From Liolophura sinensis (Eukaryota > Mollusca > Polyplacophora > Chitonida > Chitonidae): a stretch of 64,000 nucleotides of DNA. Positions 58,275 through 64,000 of the stretch are shown piece after piece (positions within the stretch are counted from its first letter, which is position 1; every line of letters begins with the position of its first letter). Both the position numbers and the translations under genes were made by a program. The stretch is from positions 16,029,764-16,093,763 of the forward strand of contig NC_088306.1 in assembly GCF_032854445.1 (NCBI RefSeq), written 5' to 3'. Under the pieces are notes generated by a model, which saw only the letters and a list, made by a program, of their open reading frames with translations, was not told the DNA's origin and searched no databases.

Positions 58275-58500
58275 CATGTATTTGACTGGTGCTTAGCGCT
58301 GTACTAAAAACATCTTTCACTTATCCCACTGTGGCAGTGTTTACGTGTAGAAGATACCGAATTGCCTAGTGTAAAATCCCATTACGTTACGTACCTGACA
58401 AACTTCTTGATTTCACACCCTGTCGACTGGACTCGAACACACGACTTCATCGGTCAAATGTCTGGCAGTCGAAGCAAGCCAACGCTGTAACCGTCAGTTG
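58275..58500 (-). mobile_element. Type II SINE, reverse, diverged
   Basis: Tail ATTTGACTGGTGCTTAGCGC and AAAACATCTTTCACTTAT; then TACCTGACAAACTTC (reverse of the GTTTGTCAGGTA motif); then GACTGGACTCGAACACACGA (reverse of the B box). It matches the split element at 23720-24190. Confidence 0.65.
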
Positions 58501-58644
58501 GAATTAATCTCAATTCCATTTATTAACCATTTTCTCATGACCTATACCTGAGAAAACTGGGCCTTTGATTTATTCATAGATTTGTGGATTTCCGTCTTAT
58601 TCTTCGAAGATACATATACCACAGCGATAAAATCAGTATAAACT
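58501..58644. other. Short unassigned stretch
   Basis: No signal recognised. Confidence 0.3.
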
Positions 58645-58673
58645 GGGACTAATATATCCGCTATATTAGTCCC
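58645..58673. other. Hairpin, 12-bp perfect stem, 5-base loop
   Basis: GGGACTAATATA and TATATTAGTCCC pair exactly around TCCGC. Flanking TATA pairs could lengthen the stem. Confidence 0.7.
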
Positions 58674-59230
58674 ACGTATAAATGACGTGCCCTAAAGCAA
58701 TTATATACAGGCATACAAAACAACATTCCGAAATTCTCAGTTAAGTTGTGTTTATTTCATCTCTTCTCTGAAAAAGCAATACATTTACGGTAATTATAAA
58801 ATGTAATCAATCAACTGTAGATACCCACAGTGGCGAAACCGATACTTCTCATATATTTCCTGGATTTGTGTTTTATCTCTACTGAAGAGCTCACTCAGAG
58901 GGCGACCCCCGGAGTTATTGCGGGTGAATAACGCACTGTGGATCCGCTGAATACTTACACAATCTCGCCCCGTACCTAACAAACTTCATACTCAACACTA
59001 AAGCCAAGTCGACAAAGTGATCAAAGACCACTCGTCTTCTGGGAAGATTCCTCAGAGAACTCGTGCAGCGAGAGATAAATGTCTGACGAAATTTGGTACA
59101 CGGAAAATGAAACACAATACACACAGACACCAGTGGCATAATGATGCTAACAATACTTATAAAAGTATATTCAAGAAAGTATATCAGAAATTATCTGATA
59201 CCGTAACGTACATGTGCGTTCATGTCTTGG
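58674..59230. other. Unassigned sequence
   Basis: The ORFs at 58794-58982, 58915-59139 (-) and 59017-59262 (+) are short and domain-free. Confidence 0.3.
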
Positions 59231-59420
59231 CCCCGGGATCACGAAGCGATCTTCGTCATTAATTTTGCTAACTTCCTTTCTGTTATTTTATCTGCAATTT
59301 GTTGCACTGTAACTTATCCAGAATTTACGTTTTCAAGTGAAATTTTGAGCTTGTAATGTAAGAAACAACAATTTTAAGTTATATGAAATTTTGACATAAG
59401 GTCGCTTCGTGATCCCGGGG
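59231..59420. mobile_element. MITE with CCCCGGGATCACGAAGCG ends
   Basis: The 23-bp ends 59231-59253 and 59398-59420 are inverted repeats with one mismatch. The AT-rich centre is non-coding. Elements with near-identical ends are common in marine invertebrate genomes (from memory). No target duplication was recognised. Confidence 0.75.
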
Positions 59421-60320
59421 TCAGAAGTTATTAGGACAGTCGACAATTTCTCTTTAGTGAACCCCACCTAATGTGAGAGAAATACTGCCTGTCTGATATC
59501 AAGCGGAGAGTGACTGAGACAAGTGGTCGCATACCGAGGTCGTATCCGTTAGGCCTTATTAACCAATCAGCCGATTTGACCTTCCGTCAGACTCTGATGT
59601 CCCTAGTAGCCCAGTAGTTCCTACTTGTGGAATGTTTAATGTTGGGTGCGTGATCTATTTCAGTGAAAATATATAACGCTTTAGCAACTAACTATCATTA
59701 AATATGTTAACTGGGGATTCACTTTGTCGAGGAAGATGCGTTCTCTTGGCATTCCATGACATGACAATGAACGGTAGTCAAAAAATGATTTTATAAAAGT
59801 ACTTCTGAAGCAACTCTAAGTTTAGTATAAGGAAACCGTAAGAAAAAACATTGCAGAGATGACTACTTTCTCTCATGGCTATGCCCAGTCCTTACAAAGC
59901 CATGTGACTAGCAGAATTGAAAGCCTGTCCCAAGTCACTTACAGCACTTGTGAGTGATAATGTTACCACCTATGGTATAAATAACGCACTTTAATATAGT
60001 TGTTTCAGGCAAATGTGGATTGTTCTTTCACTTCTAAATTCAAAGAAAAAGTCTTCAGACTGAATATGTACATGTTTGAATATTGGTGAGCATAGATACA
60101 AAAAATACTGAATACAATTACAGTAAACACACATGAAATAATACATAATAAAATGGCAGAGAGATATTTGGCATTGCAAACTTAAACGGCACTTTCATAA
60201 TGGTATTTCAGTTTTACACAAATTATAAAATGAATAAAATAAAATAACCCAGAAAATAATAAATACAAGTAACAAAATAAATGACTGTCTACTCCTAGGC
60301 ATGTTGGACAATCTTCCCTA
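59421..60320. other. Unassigned sequence
   Basis: The minus-strand ORF 59991-60179 has no domain. AT-rich from 60080 to 60290. Confidence 0.35.
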
Positions 60321-60559
60321 TGGGCCATTTGATTTATTTTATTTGTTTATTTGATTGGTGTTTTACGAAGTACTGAAGAATATTTCACTTATACAACGGC
60401 AGCCAGCATTATGGTGGGTGGAAACCGGGCAGAGCCCGGGGGAAGCCAGCATGAGCTGGACTTGAACTCACAGCGACCACATTGGTGAGAGACTCCTGGG
60501 TCATTACGCTGCGCTAGCGCTTTAACGGACTGAGCCACGGAGGCCCCTGGGCCATTTGA
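60321..60559 (-). mobile_element. SINE-A with perfect 12-bp TSD, internal deletion
   Basis: TGGGCCATTTGA at 60321-60332 and 60548-60559 flanks a reverse SINE-A (60333-60547). The head end is complete (CGGACTGAGCCACGGAGGCC). About 55 bp between the core and the B-box side (the GGTTGCTGG-AGACCTTCCC part) is missing. Confidence 0.95.
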
Positions 60560-60881
60560 AGAGAGAAACACTGAAGAACAAGTAGAGATTAGAGGTTGGT
60601 GGTTACAGGATTCAAAGGGGACAAAGACATATGAAAAATAAAATGTTCCTCGACCCCGGAGTCGGCAGAGTATATGAGACCTGAGGACCCTCAAGCTTTA
60701 ATAACGTGTCTCATTCTAGTTTTCTCAGGGGAATACTAAGTACCCCACCTGGTGGGCACATATGGACATTATTCATCTATTCAGGGGAGATTACTATGTT
60801 ATACTATATGTACACAAGTAGGGCATAGCCGTATTCACACTAGATAGGGAAATCCTCATCCGTTGCTTACAGCGTTGTGCA
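60560..60881. other. Unassigned sequence
   Basis: No signal recognised. Confidence 0.3.
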
Positions 60882-61230
60882 GCTCTCTACGCTTCACATC
60901 ACTGTCACCACTAGACAAGCTTGACCTTTGGAGCCATTGGACAGGTGGGCATGTTTAGGCTGAGCCTCACCACTCGTGTCCATGTGCAGAACTATTTAAT
61001 CAGCATTCATCAATAGAATTGTTCCCGGTGTTGGCTAGAATCGTGTTGTACATACTTTAGATGACGAGAAAGCAGTGTATAAAGTGTTGTTAGAAACAAA
61101 GGTTGTGACAGAGTTTTTTTTTTTTTTTTCTGACATCACTTTATTTCTCATCACCATGAATACAGTGACCTTGGTGTGGTTGTACAAAAGTTGCTAGTGT
61201 TGGCAGTGATATGAAGTGAATATTGGGAGC
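60882..61230 (-). mobile_element. MITE family E, copy 3 (reverse)
   Basis: Left end GCTCTCTACGCTTCACATCA; right end GTTGGCAGTGATATGAAGTG...GGGAGC, an imperfect reverse complement. The interior runs in the opposite orientation to copies 1 and 2 and includes a 17-bp T run near 61114-61130. The reversed T run plus AATAAA at about 61139-61144 (-) could supply a polyadenylation site to the minus-strand gene upstream. Confidence 0.75.
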
Positions 61231-61434
61231 AGTGCAAGTGTTGTAAGGAGCATGGTTCTTGTGTATACGCAGGATTAACATGGTTACCTCCCCTGTCAGG
61301 CACACTAACGGCCAACTGGGTGTAAAGAAGACTGACCCTGTTCATATGACAAGACTACACATGGTCAGTAACCAGATGATTGTTTGCATAGATAAAATTA
61401 GTCACAAAGGATATATAAGTTCATTAAAGAATTG

Positions 61435-61518
61435 CTATCTTCTGATGTTCACCATTTTTGCCAACTTGAAAGGCTCCTTCTTTTCAACATGAATAACCAG
61501 TCGTCCATCTTTTTCTAT
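61435..61518 (-). CDS. 3'-terminal exon, gene unidentified
   Basis: The minus-strand acceptor GTTATATACATTACAG precedes 27 codons in phase 0: IEKDGRLVIHVEKKEPF then KLAKMVNIRR and TAG. It joins in frame with the phase-0 end of the exon at 62403-62523. Alternating hydrophobic and charged residues suggest a beta strand. No family is recognised. It could be an alternative last exon to 61619-61669. Confidence 0.45.
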   Translation of the reverse strand: MEKDGRLVIHVEKKEPFKLAKMVNIRR

Positions 61519-61618
61519 CTGTAATGTATATAACACAGCATCCACATTAAAGAAAGCAACTAGAATATAGGAACATGTGTGAACTATATGAGGGTATAAA
61601 TACCTATATATCTCTCAC

Positions 61619-61669
61619 TCATTTTTTTTCTTTCTCTTTCTTGGGAATTTCAGCAGTTATGGTAACAAA
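61619..61669 (-). CDS. Alternative terminal exon candidate
   Basis: Minus-strand acceptor TTTATTTTCTGGTTTCACAG, then FVTITAEIPKKEKEKK and TGA, again in phase 0. It lies between the two exons at 61.4 and 62.4 kb, so using it would exclude the 61435-61518 exon from the coding sequence. The short lysine-rich ending resembles the other exons of this gene in composition. Confidence 0.4.
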   Translation of the reverse strand, partial: FVTITAEIPKKEKEKK

Positions 61670-62078
61670 CTGTGAAACCAGAAAATAAATCATGCAAAAC
61701 GAAGGCTGGTATTCTGAATTTATAAATGAAATAACATCACGGCAAAGATAAAAGCAATTTTATTTTTACCAAAATTCAACCGAAAAGGACAATTGATCCT
61801 GACTGTAAAATACTGTCGGGGAATAAAATTTCCAATTACAACTGAACAATTCCAGAAAAAAAGTTACTTTATTTTGAGCAGAATACCCTCACTATATTTT
61901 AAACAATTATTCTTCTCATTTTATATTATTATTTATTATTTATTTATTTATGTAAAAATAAGTGTCACAGCTACTAAAACTAGATTATTATCATGTTTAT
62001 CATTACTATAATTTTCCTTTCTTCAAACGAAAAAAATGAAAAATCAAAACTGGGTTCCAAAAGAAGTAACTCTTTCCT
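61670..62078. other. Putative intron sequence
   Basis: AT-rich. The plus ORF 61793-62011 has no domain. A minus-strand acceptor-like TATTTTACAG at about 61806 leads to an early stop in the needed frame. Confidence 0.35.
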
Positions 62079-62451
62079 GTCAACTTCACATCTTTCTCTC
62101 TGATATCCCGTGACGTACGCCTTTCCTGGTGACTTCACATCTTTCTCTCCGATATCCTGTGACCTACCTCTTTCTCAGTGACTTCACATCTCTCTCTGAT
62201 ATCCTGTGACCTACGCCTTTCCTGGTGACTTCACATCTCTCTCTGATATCCTGTGACCTACCTCTTTCTTAGTGACTTCACATCTCTCTCTGATATCCTG
62301 TGACCTACCTCTTTCTTAGTGACTTCACATCTCTCTCTGATATCCTGTGACCTAAGCCTTTCCTGATGACTTCACATCTCTCTCTGATATCCTGTGACCT
62401 ACCTCTTTCTTAGTGACTTTACATCTATCTCTGATATCCTGTGATAACCGT
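62079..62451. repeat. 47-bp tandem repeat carrying a splice-donor motif
   Basis: Eight units; on the minus strand each contains GATATCAGAGAGAGATGTGA, AGTCACTAAGAAAGAG and, in most units, GTAGGT. Two variants are intermixed (AAGAAAGAGGTAGGT and AGGAAAGGCGTAGGT). The 62410-62450 unit forms the end of the 62403-62523 exon, so the array copies an exon-intron border. Confidence 0.9.
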
Positions 62452-62523
62452 ATTCTGGAGTGATGGGTCTTCTTTTTACTTGTGTTCTTCTTGTCGGTGA
62501 CTTCCACAGATATCTTGATACAA
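62403..62523 (-). CDS. Internal exon of the lysine-rich gene
   Basis: Minus-strand acceptor TTATTTGCCTTTGTGTCCAG and donor GAAAGAG followed by GTAGGT enclose 121 bp: one base completing a split codon, then 40 codons, CIKISVEVTDKKNTSKKK, THHSRIRLSQDI, RDRCKVTKKE, ending in phase 0. The next exons on this strand start in phase 0, which supports the model. Part of the exon resembles the 47-bp unit itself, so the exon may have been extended from the array or the array may derive from it. Upstream exons are not visible in the window. Confidence 0.4.
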
Positions 62524-62747
62524 CTGGACACAAAGGCAAATAATACTACAATAACACACTGAATAACACTAACACACATTTTTATACCTCATGGTGATTC
62601 TTGGTTTCCATTGGTCAATACACAGTGACATGATACTCCGCAAAACATGATGTACAACAATTATGCACACAAGCAAAGAAACGTCACACAAAATAATAAT
62701 TATACCTTATGTTCGCCAGCCAATAGCCAACAATGTTGTACTAACAT

Positions 62748-63270
62748 CCAACAATCGTGCATTATTCTAAAGCAGTTACCTCCCTTTGTGTGCCTCTATG
62801 ACGTGTGCTTGTTTGTATTTTAAACAAATGGTTGATGGCTACCTCTGTTATTGATGTACAAACAACGTTGTACTAACATCCAACAATCATGTGCATTATT
62901 CTACTGCAGTTACCTCCCTTTGTGTGCCTCTATGACGTGTGCTTGTTTGTATTTTAAACAAATGGTTGATGGCTACCTCTGTTATTGATGTACAAACAAC
63001 GTTGTACTAACATCCAACAATCATGTGCATTATTCTACTGAAGTTACCTCCCTTTGTGTGCCTCTATGACGTGTGCTTGTTTGTATTTTAAACAAATGGT
63101 TGATGGCTACCTCTGTTATTGATGTACAAACAACGTTGTACTAACATCCAACAATCATGTGCATTATTCTACTGAAGTTACCTCCCTTTGTGTGCCTCTA
63201 TGACGTCTGCTTGTTTGTATTTTAAAGTAAACAAATTGATGATGGCTATCTCTGTTATTGATGTACAAAT
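62748..63270. repeat. 134-bp tandem repeat, four copies
   Basis: The start CCAACAATC recurs at 62748, 62880, 63014 and 63148 (132, 134, 134 bp). The units are almost identical, so the expansion is recent. Each contains AGTTACCTCCCTTTGTGTGC. The last unit is diverged at its end. Confidence 0.95.
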
Positions 63271-63322
63271 TCAGTGATTTACAGCACCAAATGAGCAATG
63301 TACCCTGTTTTGGGTGTACAAT

Positions 63323-63461
63323 AAAACATACAGTGCATGTTGGGGATGGGATATCAGGAATTGTCAGCTCTCAACAAGTGATATTCAACTCATTCTTCAC
63401 ACTTGTTGAATATCACCTTTCTCAAGCTAACAGTTCCTGATATCCCATGCACTTTATGTTT
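63323..63461. other. Long imperfect hairpin with alternative stems
   Basis: Outer stem ATGGGATATCAGGAA (63346-63360) pairs exactly with 63434-63448. Inner stem GTGATATTCAAC (63378-63389) pairs exactly with 63405-63416. An alternative inner pairing, CAACAAGTG (63372-63380) with CACTTGTTG (63400-63408), excludes the first. Beyond a ~9-base insertion the arms continue through AAACATA-AGTGCAT. There is no coding content. Confidence 0.75.
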
Positions 63462-63764
63462 AACAACACAGTCACACTAAACTGAAATTATTTTATGACT
63501 TAGATTTAACATCATCTTTACCTTTATTAAATTTGGCAAACAGACTCAAGATTCAATTTTTGTGAAAAAAACATTAAGTCAACAACAAAACACACTGAGT
63601 GTACCAAGCTTTTATCCTATATGTGTTAGACTGGTTTAATGAACTTGTCACAGCATCAAACAGGATTCACCTCAGTTTTTGTTTTACTCCAAACTTTCTT
63701 TACACTTCCCCAAAATTTTGGCCCAATTCACTGCCCCTACCGTATCAAGGAGCACGCCTAATGA
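63462..63764. other. Unassigned sequence
   Basis: The ORF 63599-63952 runs from here into the SINE and is not a gene. Confidence 0.35.
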
Positions 63765-64000
63765 TTTATTTATTTATTTATTTGATTGGTGTTTTACGCC
63801 GTACTCAAGAATATTTCACTTATACGAGGGCGGCCAGAATTATGGTGGGAGGAAACCAGGCAGAGCCCAGGGGAAACCCACGACCATCCGCAGGTTGCTG
63901 GCAGACCTTCCCACTTACGGCTGGAGAGGAAGCCAGCATGAGCTGGACTTGAACTCACAGCGACCACATTGGTGAGAGGCTTCTGGGTCATTACGCTGCG
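63765..64000 (-). mobile_element. SINE-A, reverse, cut by window end
   Basis: Tail GATTTATTTATTTATTTATT, GATTGGTGTTTTACGCCGTA, the core in reverse (GGTGGGAGGAAACCAGGCAG), AGCTGGACTTGAACTCACAG (reverse of the B box) and TTACGCTGCG at the edge. It is well preserved, so a fairly young copy. Confidence 0.92.

Overview
The window is nuclear DNA of a metazoan and most likely a marine lophotrochozoan, probably a mollusc. This rests on about 20 copies of a tRNA-headed SINE with an AATAAATAAATA tail, molluscan-style fold-back elements, AT-rich sequence, intron-sized gaps, GT-AG splice signals and a TATA promoter. No bacterial operons, rRNA, intact tRNA or CRISPR were seen. The species assignment is inference.

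Coding content is thin. The only long credible ORF (18352-18876) is a FLYWCH zinc-finger protein inside a 1066-bp Mutator-like DNA transposon (18072-19137) that has terminal inverted repeats and a perfect 8-bp target-site duplication. Host-gene evidence is limited to isolated exons. These are a TATA-driven gene start at 33.4-34.4 kb (+), a 145-bp internal exon at 52.2-52.3 kb (-), and the 3' end of a lysine-rich gene at 61.4-62.5 kb (-) in which a 47-bp unit carrying a splice-donor motif is tandemly amplified. Weaker exon candidates lie near 4.4, 24.3 and 36 kb. No product could be named for any host exon.

Layout: 0-5 kb has a TA microsatellite, a 158-bp tandem repeat and a minisatellite. 5.3-6.1 kb looks like a solo LTR. 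6.2-17 kb holds MITEs and dispersed families (called B to F here). 18-19 kb is the Mutator-like element. 20-33 kb is rich in SINEs and short-period minisatellites, including one SINE nested in an older one. 33.4-36 kb carries gene signals. 41.0-41.8 kb is a 56/76-bp minisatellite. 48.4-48.9 kb is an 18-bp array. 53.0-58.2 kb is a satellite block (45-bp, 90-bp and 437-bp higher-order repeats). 59-64 kb has MITEs, exons, the 47-bp and 134-bp arrays, a long hairpin and a SINE cut by the window edge.

Most apparent ORFs are repeat shadows. Arrays whose period is a multiple of three (18, 45, 90 bp) make long open frames without implying a protein.
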